Under the pieces are notes generated by a model. The model was not told where the DNA came from, ran no database searches, and saw only the letters and a program-made list of their open reading frames with translations. A DNA stretch of 64,000 nt from CAWFGS01 sp963815535 (GTDB lineage: Bacteria > Pseudomonadota > Alphaproteobacteria > Sphingomonadales > Sphingomonadaceae), in NCBI GenBank assembly GCA_963815535.1, contig CAWFGS010000007.1, positions 1-64,000 of the forward strand. The letters are read 5' to 3'. The position numbers were made by a program, and so were the translations under genes. This document shows positions 35,457-43,478 of the stretch, one piece after another (positions within the stretch are counted from its first letter, which is position 1; each line of letters begins with the position of its first letter).

Positions 35457-35550
35457 CGTACACAGTCTTCGTACGAAAAGGTCATTCCCTGACCGGTCTT
35501 TGGGATAAAAGAGGCGGAACCTTCCTGGTAACCCGGTTCCGCCTCTTTCC
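35457..35550 (+). ncRNA. Candidate sigma-54-driven small RNA
   Basis: No gene is seen in 35293-35633. Downstream of the sigma-54-like promoter the plus strand holds three stem-loops: CGTAC (35457-35461) with GTACG, GGTC with GACC around 35480-35494, and the strong stem GAGGCGGAACC (35511-35521) with GGTTCCGCCTC (35535-35545) and TTT. A promoter, compact structures and a terminator with no open frame fit a ~90-base sRNA. Alternatively the last hairpin is a second terminator for the grxD operon on the minus strand, where it is followed by TTTT. Transcription is not shown. Confidence 0.35.
35511..35548. terminator. Rho-independent terminator (either strand)
   Basis: 11-bp stem GAGGCGGAACC/GGTTCCGCCTC, T runs on both sides (TTT plus, TTTT minus). 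Confidence 0.75.
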
Positions 35551-35571
35551 CCTCCCCATACAGTCGGACAC

Positions 35572-35601
35572 GAAAAACCCCGCGCCTTGCGGCTGCGGGG
35601 T
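35572..35601 (-). terminator. Terminator of the leuC-grxD operon
   Basis: Minus strand ACCCCGC (35601-35595), 11-base loop, GCGGGGT (35583-35577) then TTTT. It lies 33 bases after the grxD stop. Confidence 0.85.
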
Positions 35602-35633
35602 CGTCGCGGCGTTACGCCGATCGGTCGGAACGA

Positions 35634-35999
35634 TCAGTCCTGATCGGCGGAGGCTTTTTCCACCTTCTTGTCATCCATCAATTGCTGCAATTCGCCCGCT
35701 TCGAACATTTCCATCATAATGTCGCTGCCGCCGACGAATTCGCCCTTCACGTAAAGCTGGGGGATGGTCGGCCATTCGGAAAACGCCTTGATCCCCTGGC
35801 GCACTTCCATGTCCTGCAACACGTCCACGCTGTCATATCCCACGCCGCAATGGTCCAGGATCGCAATCGCCTTGCTGGAGAAACCGCATTGGGGGAACAG
35901 CGGCGTGCCTTTCATGAACAGCACGACGTCCTTCGCACCGACCATTTCGGTCAGGCGCTGATGGGTCTGCGGGGCAAGTTCGGACGGGGTAGAGGCCAT
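35634..35999 (-). CDS. grxD: Monothiol glutaredoxin, Grx4 family
   Basis: 121-residue CGFS glutaredoxin that carries [2Fe-2S] clusters. Motifs: VVLFMKGTPLFPQCGFSSKA with the CGFS cluster ligand, then EWPTIPQLYVKGEFVGGSDI (TIPQL, GGxD) and MMEMFEAGELQQL. ATG 35999. It is the last gene of the minus-strand operon, 34 bases after bolA; Grx4 and BolA proteins form a joint cluster-binding dimer in iron-sulfur metabolism. SufE is about 8 kb away. Frame intact. Confidence 0.95.
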   Translation of the reverse strand: MASTPSELAPQTHQRLTEMVGAKDVVLFMKGTPLFPQCGFSSKAIAILDHCGVGYDSVDVLQDMEVRQGIKAFSEWPTIPQLYVKGEFVGGSDIMMEMFEAGELQQLMDDKKVEKASADQD

Positions 36000-36033
36000 T
36001 GGGGAGGGTTCCTGAAACTGAAAACGATAATTT

Positions 36034-36267
36034 TCAGGTGGGAACCGACGTGGTCAGTTGCAAGGCGTGGAGCACGCCGCCCATATTTCCATCGAGCGCG
36101 GCATAGACCATCTTGTGTTGCTGAATGCGCGATTTGCCGACGAAATCGGGGGAGGTGACGCGTGCCGCCCAATGGTCGCCGTCACCTGCCAGATCGGTCA
36201 TTTCCACCGTCGCGTCGGGCATGGCCGCCTTGATCATGCCTTCTATTTCCGGGCCGGACATGGGCAT
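36034..36267 (-). CDS. bolA: BolA family protein
   Basis: 77-residue BolA-like protein (class BolA2/IbaG by size). It shows the helix-turn-helix-like stretch SRIQQHKMVYAALDGNMGG with the invariant His, and VEMTDLAGDGDHWAARVTS. BolA proteins partner monothiol glutaredoxins in Fe-S cluster transfer, and grxD is next in the operon. ATG at 36267 lies 3 bases after the DUF1476 stop. Frame intact. Confidence 0.92.
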   Translation of the reverse strand: MPMSGPEIEGMIKAAMPDATVEMTDLAGDGDHWAARVTSPDFVGKSRIQQHKMVYAALDGNMGGVLHALQLTTSVPT

Positions 36268-36270
36268 GGG

Positions 36271-36594
36271 TCAGGACTCCGACATCAATTGGCGCCGCGC
36301 CTCGATGGATTTTTCCTCCAGCGCGGCGCGAATGCTCGCCTCGTCCGCATCGACGCCCGCCGCCGTCAGATCGCCGAGCAGTTTGCGGATCACATCCTCG
36401 TCCCCCGCTTCTTCGAAATCCGCCTGCACGACGGCGGTGGCGTAGGATTGCGTTTCTTCGGGCGTCAGGTTCATCTTTTCGGCTGCCCAATGGCCCAGCA
36501 GGCGATTGCGCCGCGCCGCGATCTTGAACGCGTTTTCCTCGTCGAAGGCGAATTTGGCTTCCTCGCCCCGTTCGCGGTCCTTGAAATCGGTCAT
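36271..36594 (-). CDS. DUF1476 family protein (F1-ATPase inhibitor zeta)
   Basis: 107-residue helical protein of the alphaproteobacterial DUF1476 family; the Paracoccus member is the zeta inhibitor of F1-ATPase. Typical motifs: RERGEEAKFAFDEENAFKIA, ARRNRLLGHWAAEKM, DFEEAGDEDVIRKLLGDL. The N-terminal FKDRERGEEAKFA part is the inhibitory segment in the known case. Start MTDFKD at 36594; an ATG at 36609 is also in frame. Lies between quinone oxidoreductase and bolA in the same operon. Inhibitor function here is inferred from family. Confidence 0.9.
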   Translation of the reverse strand: MTDFKDRERGEEAKFAFDEENAFKIAARRNRLLGHWAAEKMNLTPEETQSYATAVVQADFEEAGDEDVIRKLLGDLTAAGVDADEASIRAALEEKSIEARRQLMSES

Positions 36595-36654
36595 GTCATG
36601 CTCCGGCAAAGTGTTCGCCGGGCGATACAGGGGGCCGGGTGCAGGGGCAAGCGG

Positions 36655-37665
36655 CTACATCGTCACGACCAGCTTGCCGATCGCCTTGCGCGCTTCCAGC
36701 TTGGCGATGGCTTCGTGCGCCCGGTCCAGCGGATAGGTTTCGCTGATCAGCGGTTTGATCTTGCCCGCCTTCCACAGATCGAACAGTTCCGCGATATTGG
36801 CGGCGTTGCGCTTGGGTTCGCGCGCGGCGAATGCGCCCCAGAACACGCCGCGAATATCGCAGCTTTTCAGCAGCGTCAGATTGAGCGGCATTTTCGCGAT
36901 CCCGGCGGGGAAGCCCACCACCAGGAAGCGTCCCTCCCACGCGATGGAGCGCAAGGCCGGTTCGGAATAGGCGCCGCCCACGATGTCGTAGACGATGTCT
37001 GCGCCCTTCTCACCGACGGCAGCTTTGAACTGGCCCGCCAGCGCTTTCGATGTATCCTTGTCGAACGCGGTTTCGCCGTCCTTCAGCCGGGGGTAGATGA
37101 CGACATCGTCCGCGCCCGCTTTGCGCGCGGCTGCGCCTTTTTCCTCGCTCGATACGGCGGCGACCACGCGCGCGCCGTATGCCTTGGCCAGTTCCACGCC
37201 GGACAGGCCGACGCCGCCTGCCGCGCCCAGCACCAGCACGGTGTCGCCTTCCGCAATGTCGCCGCGATCCTTCAGCCCGTGGATGGTCGTGCCGTAAGTC
37301 ATCAACAGGGCGGAGGCATCGACCAGATCGATACCGTCGGGCACGCGAAACGCGCTGGCGGCGGGAATGGCGATCTTCTCTCGCAAGCCGCCGCTGCCGA
37401 TGCCCGACAGCACCCGGTCGCCCACTTTCCAGTCGGTCACGCCTTCGCCGACCGCTTCCACCGTGCCCGATATCTCGCCGCCGGGGGAAAAGGGGCGGGG
37501 CGGTTTGAATTGATAGAGGTCGCGAATGATCAGCGTATCGGGGAAATTGATGGCGCAGGCGGCGATCTTCACCAGCACTTCGCCTTTGGCGGGGGTGGGA
37601 TCGGCGATGTCATCGACCACCAGTGTTTCGGGGCCGCCGGTTTCTTTCGACAGGACTGCTTTCAT
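36655..37665 (-). CDS. NADPH:quinone oxidoreductase, MDR (zeta-crystallin-like) family
   Basis: 336-residue medium-chain reductase without zinc ligands. GroES-like start: MKAVLSKETGGPETLVVDDI, PDTLIIRDLYQFKPPRPFSP, GGEISGTVEAVGEGV. Rossmann part: DTVLVLGAAGGVGLSGVELA (AAGGVG dinucleotide loop), then GADDVVIYPRLKDGE and VVGFPAGIAKMPLNLTLLK. These are QOR features; the true electron acceptor (quinone or acryloyl-CoA) is open. The ATG at 37665 overlaps the leuD stop (ATGA), so translation is coupled. Frame intact. Confidence 0.9.
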   Translation of the reverse strand: MKAVLSKETGGPETLVVDDIADPTPAKGEVLVKIAACAINFPDTLIIRDLYQFKPPRPFSPGGEISGTVEAVGEGVTDWKVGDRVLSGIGSGGLREKIAIPAASAFRVPDGIDLVDASALLMTYGTTIHGLKDRGDIAEGDTVLVLGAAGGVGLSGVELAKAYGARVVAAVSSEEKGAAARKAGADDVVIYPRLKDGETAFDKDTSKALAGQFKAAVGEKGADIVYDIVGGAYSEPALRSIAWEGRFLVVGFPAGIAKMPLNLTLLKSCDIRGVFWGAFAAREPKRNAANIAELFDLWKAGKIKPLISETYPLDRAHEAIAKLEARKAIGKLVVTM

Positions 37666-38279
37666 GCGAGCTTCTCCATTGCTGTTTCGGTGGTTCCGCG
37701 CGCGACCCACGGCATTTGCGCGGCCATGCGGGTTTCATAAGCGCCGATCGCGTCGTCGCGCGCCAGGGTCAGGCCGATTTCGTCCAGCCCTTGCGTCAGG
37801 CAGTGTTTGCGGAACGGGTCGATGGCGAATTCGAACCGATCCTGGAACGGGGTGGTGACGGTCTGCGCGTCCAGATCGATGGTGATCGGATGGGTTTGCG
37901 CCACTTCCATCAACCGATCGATCGCCGCACGGGGCAGGGCAACCGCAAGAATGCCGTTCTTGAACGCGTTGCCGCTGAAAATATCGGAAAAGCTGGGCGC
38001 GACGACCGCGTCGATCCCCCTATCGAGCAGCGCCCAGGCGGCATGTTCCCGGCTGGACCCGCAACCGAAATTGTCGCCCGCGATCAGGATGGGCGCGCCG
38101 ACATTTTCCGGGCGGTCGAACACATTGCCCGGCTGCGCGCGGATGGTTTCGAACGCCCCCCGGCCCAACCCCTCGCGCGTGATGGTTTTCAACCAATGTG
38201 CGGGGATGATGATGTCGGTGTCGATATTCTTGACACCAAAAGGGATCGCCCGCCCTTCGATCCGCTGAACCTTCCGCAT
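37662..38279 (-). CDS. leuD: 3-isopropylmalate dehydratase small subunit
   Basis: 205-residue swivel-domain subunit of isopropylmalate isomerase in leucine synthesis. Motifs: GVKNIDTDIIIPAHWLKTIT, GDNFGCGSSREHAAWALLDR (substrate loop), APSFSDIFSGNAFKNGILAV. Start ATG 38279. It works with LeuC, encoded about 1.4 kb upstream in the same operon, with two unrelated genes between them. The stop overlaps the start of the quinone oxidoreductase. Frame intact. Confidence 0.95.
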   Translation of the reverse strand: MRKVQRIEGRAIPFGVKNIDTDIIIPAHWLKTITREGLGRGAFETIRAQPGNVFDRPENVGAPILIAGDNFGCGSSREHAAWALLDRGIDAVVAPSFSDIFSGNAFKNGILAVALPRAAIDRLMEVAQTHPITIDLDAQTVTTPFQDRFEFAIDPFRKHCLTQGLDEIGLTLARDDAIGAYETRMAAQMPWVARGTTETAMEKLA

Positions 38280-38286
38280 TGCGCGC

Positions 38287-38460
38287 TCAATCCGTTTCCG
38301 GTGGCTCGCCCGAAGGGATCGCGCCGGGCTGGGTCGGCTCGTTGCGTTTCTTGCGCTTCGACGCATAGAGCAGCGCCGCTGCGACGGCTGCGGACCCAAC
38401 TGCGGCAACGGCAGCGGCGGCAGCCTTGCCCGCAATGGAGGAGGGGAGGTCGTTGCTCAT
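38287..38460 (-). CDS. Small Ala-rich single-helix protein
   Basis: 57 residues from ATG 38460, stop TGA 38289-38287, 7 bases before leuD. It reads MSNDLPSSIAGKAAAAAVAA, then VGSAAVAAALLYASKRKKRN, then a Pro/Gly/Glu tail EPTQPGAIPSGEPPETD. One hydrophobic Ala/Val helix is followed by a basic cluster, so it is probably a membrane-anchored protein with a cytoplasmic tail. No family known to me. Codon style and its tight position in the operon support a real gene. Confidence 0.6.
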   Translation of the reverse strand: MSNDLPSSIAGKAAAAAVAAVGSAAVAAALLYASKRKKRNEPTQPGAIPSGEPPETD

Positions 38461-38497
38461 AAAAATATCCGGTTACAGCGATAGGGGGGTAAACGAT

Positions 38498-38533
38498 GGG
38501 GTCAACAAGGGGGTCAACAAGAGGGTCACACAG
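38498..38533. repeat. Three 12-bp tandem units
   Basis: GGGGTCAACAAG at 38498-38509 and 38510-38521, then AGGGTCACACAG at 38522-38533, in the space between two operon genes. Confidence 0.8.
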
Positions 38534-38590
38534 TGAACGGGCGAGTGTCCGAAAGGTTCGCGGCGAAATGCATCGCAAGCTCCATCGCAC

Positions 38591-39673
38591 TCATGCAGGC
38601 GACCCCGCCACAGGCGTGGGTTCGACATCGGATGGTGCCACACCGCAGGCCATGCAGAACCGGAAAAACGCCATTTTGCGGGTGTCGCAATTCGCGCAGT
38701 GATCGAACAGCGTCATCCCGCAATGGACGCAGAAATTGGACTGCACGCCATCCATGCTGGCGATCGGTCGATCGCAGCCCGGGCAGACTTTCGCCGCCAT
38801 TTTCTTGAACGCCTCGTCATGGCTGACCAGTTTGCGCCGCTCGTCCTCCGCCTGCGCTTCCACTTCCTTTCGCCGGGCGAGATAATCGCGCATGTTGCGG
38901 ATCAGGAAATGCCCCGCAACGAAAGTCAGCACGATGCCGACGCCGTAACGGATGTAGCCGCCATAGCTGGGCAGATAGGGGACCAGTTCCACGAAGAAGA
39001 CGAACACCGCCGCCAGCACGAACCCGCGCGCGAGCGGCCAGTAATCCGATTTGCGTTTCTTCATCACCAGCCACGCCGCGATCAGCAGCATGGGCAAGGT
39101 AAGCAGCAGGCGAAGCCCGAAAATGCGTGCTTCCTGCCAGAACTGCGCGCGTTCGTAAGCGGGGTAGGCAGCGGATTCGATCTGCGCCAACCGTGCATCG
39201 TTGGCGGCGATTTTGCCGTCGATGGCGAGCTGGCGATTGTCGATTTCGTCGATCTGAACTTGCAAGGCACGCTCGTTCGCTTTCAGCTGTTCGAGCGCGC
39301 GGGTCCGTTCCAGAACCTGCGGATCCTGCTGCGGATTGGTGGTCGCCTGCCGCGTGCGGATCCACGCTTCGAAGGTTTCTTCGCCGGTGCGCGAGGCGGT
39401 GCGCGCCTGATCCAGCTGCAACTGGATGATCGCGCGTTCGTCCATAATCGCGCCGCGTTCAATTTCGAGCGCGTCGTTCTCCCGCGCGAAATCGGCGGTC
39501 TGTTCGCTTTCGATGAAATCGCCGACGACGACCGTATTTTCGACCTGCGGCAGATCGCCGATAATCAGATTGCCGAACCCGATGATAAAGCCCGCGAACA
39601 CGAAGGATACGATCCACAAGACGATGGTGTAGGCGCGTTCCGGCACTCGCACCCCTTTCAACGCATTCGCCAT
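38591..39673 (-). CDS. Membrane protein with coiled coil and C-terminal zinc ribbons
   Basis: 360 residues, not recognised as a named family. Order: one helix (IVLWIVSFVFAGFIIGFGNL), then a long coiled coil of about 120 residues (ENDALEIERGAIMDERAIIQ, LEQLKANERALQVQIDEIDN), three more helices (LRLLLTLPMLLIAAWLVM, FVLAAVFVFFVELVPYL, YGVGIVLTFVAGHFLI), then a basic helix and two double-Cys zinc ribbons (CPGCDRPIASM, NFCVHCGMTL, HCANCDTRK, RFCMACGVAP). Lies between leuC and leuD. The ribbon end may bind nucleic acid or protein in the cytoplasm. Frame intact. Confidence 0.8.
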   Translation of the reverse strand: MANALKGVRVPERAYTIVLWIVSFVFAGFIIGFGNLIIGDLPQVENTVVVGDFIESEQTADFARENDALEIERGAIMDERAIIQLQLDQARTASRTGEETFEAWIRTRQATTNPQQDPQVLERTRALEQLKANERALQVQIDEIDNRQLAIDGKIAANDARLAQIESAAYPAYERAQFWQEARIFGLRLLLTLPMLLIAAWLVMKKRKSDYWPLARGFVLAAVFVFFVELVPYLPSYGGYIRYGVGIVLTFVAGHFLIRNMRDYLARRKEVEAQAEDERRKLVSHDEAFKKMAAKVCPGCDRPIASMDGVQSNFCVHCGMTLFDHCANCDTRKMAFFRFCMACGVAPSDVEPTPVAGSPA

Positions 39674-39706
39674 TGCACCATCTCCCCGACCCTATCGATG
39701 GAGAGC

Positions 39707-41170
39707 CTAACGCGTGCCTTCAACCGGGTAAAGCGCACCCGCCGTCAATTCGCGCACATCCACCAGATGGCCCGCCACCGCCGCCGCCGCCGCCATTGCG
39801 GGCGACATCAGATGGGTGCGCGCGCCCGGACCCTGCCGCCCCACGAAATTGCGGTTGCTGGTGGAGGCGCAGCGTTCGCCCGGCGGAACCTTGTCGGGGT
39901 TCATCGCAAGGCACGCGGAACAGCCCGGTTCGCGCCATTCGAAGCCCGCATCGCGAAACACGGCATCCAGTCCTTCGCTTTCGGCCTGACGTTTGACGAG
40001 GCCGGAACCGGGCACGACGATCGCCCAACGCACAGTGTCCGCCTTGCGCCGCCCGCGCAGAATGTCGGCGGCGGCGCGCATGTCTTCTATCCGGCTGTTG
40101 GTGCAGCTGCCGATGAAGACGTTTTCGACTGCGATATCCGCCATGCGTTGCCCTGCCCGCAGGCCCATGTAATCCAGGCTGGCGCGCGCGGCGGCCTGCT
40201 TGTTCGGGTCGGCAAAGCTGGCGGGATCGGGGATGGCAGCGTTGATGGGAGCCGTGTCTTCCGGGCTGGTCCCCCAGGTCACGGTGGGTTCGACATCGGC
40301 TGCGTCGATATCGACGACCGTGTCGAACACCGCACCGGGATCGGTTCTCAGCGTCCGCCAATAGGATACCGCCGCGTCCCAATCCGCACCGGTCGGGGCC
40401 ATCGGGCGGCCTTTGAGATAGGCGAACGTCGTATCGTCGGGCGCGATCAGGCCCGCCCGCGCGCCCGCCTCGATCGACATGTTGCACACGGTCAGCCGGC
40501 TTTCCACGCTCATGCGTTCGAACACCGGCCCGCGATATTCGATGACGTGCCCGGTCCCGCCCGCCGTTCCGACGACGCCGATGATATGCAGGATCAGATC
40601 CTTGGCCGAAACGCCCGGACCCAGCGCGCCATCGACGCGCACCTCCATCGTTTTCGACCGGGTCAGCAGCAAGGCCTGCGTCGCCAGCACATGTTCGACT
40701 TCGCTCGTGCCGATGCCGAATGCCAGCGCGCCGACCCCGCCATGCGCCGCGGTGTGGCTGTCGCCGCATACGATGGTGGTTCCGGGCAGGGAGAACCCCT
40801 GTTCCGGCCCCACGACATGAACGATGCCCTGCGCCGCATCGGTGGCACCGATGTAACGGATGCCGAATTCCGGCGCATTGCGTTCCAGCGCGGCCAGCTG
40901 CTGCGCGCTTTGCGGATCGGCGATCGGCAGGCGTGCGCCTGCCGCATCGATACGGGGGGTCGTCGGCAAATTGTGATCGGGTACGGCCAACGTCAGATCG
41001 GGGCGGCGCACCGTGCGGCCGGCCAGCCGCAACGCCTCGAACGCTTGCGGACTGGTCACTTCGTGCACCAGATGGCGATCGATATAGATCAGGCTGGTCC
41101 CATCGCCGCGCGTTTCGACGACGTGCGCGTCCCAGATCTTGTCGTATAACGTGCGTGGTTTGCTGGCCAT
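39707..41170 (-). CDS. leuC: 3-isopropylmalate dehydratase large subunit
   Basis: 487-residue aconitase-type enzyme with a [4Fe-4S] cluster; with LeuD it isomerises 2- to 3-isopropylmalate. Motifs: TLYDKIWDAHVVETRGDGTS, IYIDRHLVHEVTSPQAFEAL, VCGDSHTAAHGGVGALAFGI, VFIGSCTNSRIEDMRAAADI (first cluster Cys) and EPGCSACLAMNPDKVPPGER (other two Cys). ATG 41170 (MASKPRTLYDKIW) chosen; a longer frame upstream is not protein-like. It heads the operon running down to grxD. Frame intact. Confidence 0.96.
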   Translation of the reverse strand: MASKPRTLYDKIWDAHVVETRGDGTSLIYIDRHLVHEVTSPQAFEALRLAGRTVRRPDLTLAVPDHNLPTTPRIDAAGARLPIADPQSAQQLAALERNAPEFGIRYIGATDAAQGIVHVVGPEQGFSLPGTTIVCGDSHTAAHGGVGALAFGIGTSEVEHVLATQALLLTRSKTMEVRVDGALGPGVSAKDLILHIIGVVGTAGGTGHVIEYRGPVFERMSVESRLTVCNMSIEAGARAGLIAPDDTTFAYLKGRPMAPTGADWDAAVSYWRTLRTDPGAVFDTVVDIDAADVEPTVTWGTSPEDTAPINAAIPDPASFADPNKQAAARASLDYMGLRAGQRMADIAVENVFIGSCTNSRIEDMRAAADILRGRRKADTVRWAIVVPGSGLVKRQAESEGLDAVFRDAGFEWREPGCSACLAMNPDKVPPGERCASTSNRNFVGRQGPGARTHLMSPAMAAAAAVAGHLVDVRELTAGALYPVEGTR

Positions 41171-41287
41171 ATCGGCATGCGATAGCGGCGATAATGCCAT
41201 TGCGACACAACAAAAGGGGCAACAAAAGCGGGCGTGGATACGCAACAGTCATGGAAAGGTAAGGTTGCGCCCGCTAACGCCCGGCAC

Positions 41288-41737
41288 ATGTTGAACGAAA
41301 TCCGCGACTCATCCGCCAAATCGGGCGCCAGATCGGGCGCCGCGCCATACGCCTTCCCGATCACGATCCTGCCTGCGGATATCGATTTCATGGGGCATGT
41401 GAACAACGCCCGCTATCTGGGTTGGGTTCAGGATGCGGTGTTGTCGCACTGGCACAATCTGGCCCCGAAAGACGCTATTGCCGGGCGCGCCTGGGTCGCG
41501 CTGAAGCATGAGATCACGTACCGCAAACCGGCGTTCCTGGACGACGACGTCATCGCCAACACGGTGCTGGAAAAGGTTGCGGGCGCGCGCGCATTCTATC
41601 GCACGATCATCGAACGGGGCGAAGAAGTTCTGGCGGAGATCAATTCCAGCTGGTGCTGCATCGATTCCGAAACCTTGCGGCCTGCACGGATTGGCCGCGA
41701 AATCGCGAACCATTTCTTCCCCGCGGCTAAGGCGTAG
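41288..41737 (+). CDS. Acyl-CoA thioesterase (4-hydroxybenzoyl-CoA type, YbgC/FadM-like)
   Basis: Hotdog-fold thioesterase. The signature ADIDFMGHVNNARYLGWVQD carries the catalytic Asp and HVNN, followed by VALKHEITYRKPAFLDDDVI and RTIIERGEEVLAEINSSWCC. Hydrolyses acyl-CoA of unknown chain. ATG 41288 is the more likely start (MLNEIRD); GTG 41234 is in frame. A pair of 12-bp units (AAATCGGGCGCC, AGATCGGGCGCC at 41318-41341) lies in the low-complexity N-terminus. Only 55 bases before crtW, but no proof of a shared operon. Confidence 0.88.
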   Translation: MLNEIRDSSAKSGARSGAAPYAFPITILPADIDFMGHVNNARYLGWVQDAVLSHWHNLAPKDAIAGRAWVALKHEITYRKPAFLDDDVIANTVLEKVAGARAFYRTIIERGEEVLAEINSSWCCIDSETLRPARIGREIANHFFPAAKA

Positions 41738-41792
41738 CGGCACGGTCGCCTTCGCCCTTACATCGGGCGCGCAAACAGCCTATACCATACGC

Positions 41793-42620
41793 ATGGCAAC
41801 GATATCAGCCACTTCCCCACGCCAACGCGACCGGTCGGCCCAGACGGCCACCGGACTGACATTGGCGGCAGGCGTGGTGGCGGCATGGCTCGCAATACAT
41901 TTCTACGCGATGTTCGGGTTTCAATTTTCGTGGGCCACAGTGCCGATCGCGCTGGTATTGGCGGCGGTGCAATGCTGGCTGTCGGTGGGGTTGTTCATCG
42001 TCAGCCATGACGCGATGCACGGTTCGCTCGCGCCGGGACGTTCGCGTCTGAATGCGGTTATCGGGGCGAGCCTGCTGTTCCTTTATGCGGGATTCGGCTG
42101 GCGCAAGATGCGAACCGCGCATTTCGATCATCACAAGCTGTCGGGCAAAGCGGGCGATCCCGATTTTGACGAGCATAATCCGACAGGCTTCGTGCGCTGG
42201 TATGCGACGTTCCTGCGCCGTTATTTCGGATGGCAGTCGGTGTTGTTCGTTAATACGGTGGTGGCGGCATACTGGTTCATTTTCGACGTTCCGACCGCCA
42301 ATATCATCGTGCTGTACGGTTTGCCCGCCATCGCATCGTCGTTTCAACTGTTCTATTTCGGCACTTTCCGCCCGCACCGTCATCTGATCGTGCCGGGTGA
42401 GGGTGGTGGCCAGTTCGCCGATCGCCACAATGCCCGATCGGAAAGTTTCGGCCCGGTCGCAAGTTTGCTCAGCTGTTTTCATTTCGGGTATCACCATGAG
42501 CATCATCTGCGCCCCGATTTGCCCTGGTGGGCCCTGCCCGGCGCGCGGCGGCGGACGCTTCAAAGTCCAGCGACTACGTCCCTGGACGCCGCACCGATTA
42601 TGGAGGAAGCACGGTCATGA
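41793..42620 (+). CDS. crtW: Beta-carotene ketolase CrtW
   Basis: 275-residue di-iron membrane enzyme adding keto groups at C4 of the beta-ionone ring. His clusters: LFIVSHDAMHGSLAPGR (HDxxH), RTAHFDHHKLSGKAGDPDFD (HxxHH), FRPHRHL, QFADRHNARSESFGP, and LLSCFHFGYHHEHHLRPDL with PWWALPG. The SLAPGR, FADRHNAR and FHFGYHHEHH motifs separate CrtW from general desaturases. The tail after PWWALPG is less typical and may be frame-disturbed. TGA overlaps the crtZ ATG. With CrtZ it should give astaxanthin or hydroxy-echinenone-like pigments; crtE/B/I/Y are not here. Confidence 0.93.
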   Translation: MATISATSPRQRDRSAQTATGLTLAAGVVAAWLAIHFYAMFGFQFSWATVPIALVLAAVQCWLSVGLFIVSHDAMHGSLAPGRSRLNAVIGASLLFLYAGFGWRKMRTAHFDHHKLSGKAGDPDFDEHNPTGFVRWYATFLRRYFGWQSVLFVNTVVAAYWFIFDVPTANIIVLYGLPAIASSFQLFYFGTFRPHRHLIVPGEGGGQFADRHNARSESFGPVASLLSCFHFGYHHEHHLRPDLPWWALPGARRRTLQSPATTSLDAAPIMEEARS

Positions 42621-43117
42621 CGGTTTGGTCCATTATCGCCATCGTCGCAGGCTCCGTTATCGGTATGGAGCTGTTCGCGTGGTGGTCCCACAAATACATC
42701 ATGCATGGCTGGGGCTGGGGCTGGCATCGCGACCATCACGAACCGCACGATCGAGCACTGGAGAAGAACGACCTGTTCGCGGTGGTGTTCGGCGCGGCGG
42801 TGTTCGCCATGTTCCTGATCGGATATTACCATTCGCCCGCATTGTGGTGGGCCGCGTTCGGCATCACGGTGTATGGCGTGATCTATACTCTGGTGCATGA
42901 CGGGCTGGTGCATCAGCGGTTCTGGCGCTGGGTTCCCAAGCGCGGCTATGCCAAGCGGTTGGTGCAGGCGCATAAATTGCATCACGCCACGATCGGTAAG
43001 GAAGGGGGCGTCAGCTTCGGTTTCGTCTTCGCGCGCGACCCGGCGTTGTTGAAGGCCGATCTGAAACGTCAGCGGCTGGCGGGTAAGGCCGTGGTGCGCG
43101 ACAGCGCGGGGGCATAA
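42617..43117 (+). CDS. crtZ: Beta-carotene hydroxylase CrtZ
   Basis: 166-residue membrane hydroxylase for C3 of the carotenoid ring. Motifs: ELFAWWSHKYIMHGWGWGWH, RDHHEPHDRALEKNDLFAVV, LVHDGLVHQRFWRWVPKRGY and LVQAHKLHHATIGKEGGVSF. Together these give the ten-His iron-binding set of CrtZ. ATG 42617 overlaps the crtW stop (ATGA), so the two are translated together. Product with CrtW: astaxanthin-type ketocarotenoids. Frame intact. Confidence 0.95.
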   Translation: MTVWSIIAIVAGSVIGMELFAWWSHKYIMHGWGWGWHRDHHEPHDRALEKNDLFAVVFGAAVFAMFLIGYYHSPALWWAAFGITVYGVIYTLVHDGLVHQRFWRWVPKRGYAKRLVQAHKLHHATIGKEGGVSFGFVFARDPALLKADLKRQRLAGKAVVRDSAGA

Positions 43118-43194
43118 TACCTTCGCTCCAATGACCTACCGAACTTCGCCCTTCCGGACTGGGTCCGAAATGGCGATCGACGAGTCAGGCAATG

Positions 43195-43356
43195 TCAGCG
43201 CAGATAATTGACATAAACCCCGTGGATTACGCCGGGCACGAAGAAGATGATCGTCAGGATCAGATTGATCCAGAAATCGCGGTCCAACCCATGTTTCATG
43301 GCGACGCCCAATGGCGGCAGCAGAATGGTCGCGATCAGGATGATGATGTTGGTCAT
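43195..43356 (-). CDS. Pmp3/YqaE family small membrane protein
   Basis: 53 residues with two helices: IIILIATILLPPLGVAM and INLILTIIFFVPGVIHGVYV. The LPPLGV and FVPGVIHGVYV pattern is that of Pmp3/UPF0057, membrane proteins tied to salt and cold stress. ATG at 43356 (MTNI) preferred over an earlier in-frame start at 43398. Single gene, convergent with crtZ. Confidence 0.92.
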   Translation of the reverse strand: MTNIIILIATILLPPLGVAMKHGLDRDFWINLILTIIFFVPGVIHGVYVNYLR

Positions 43357-43478
43357 GGCAGGTTCGTTTTTCCAATGGTTTTGCAATGCGTTACGCATCG
43401 CTCGATCTGCCGTCTAAACCGGTCGCGCCGTAATGCGTTCCCTGCAAGCGGTATATTTCAGCCGAGATCAGGCCACGA

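Noticed and set aside
39720..41252. Long antisense and shifted open frames over leuC and other GC-rich genes
   Set aside because: Arg/Pro/His-rich translations typical of shadow frames; real genes are clear in the other frame.
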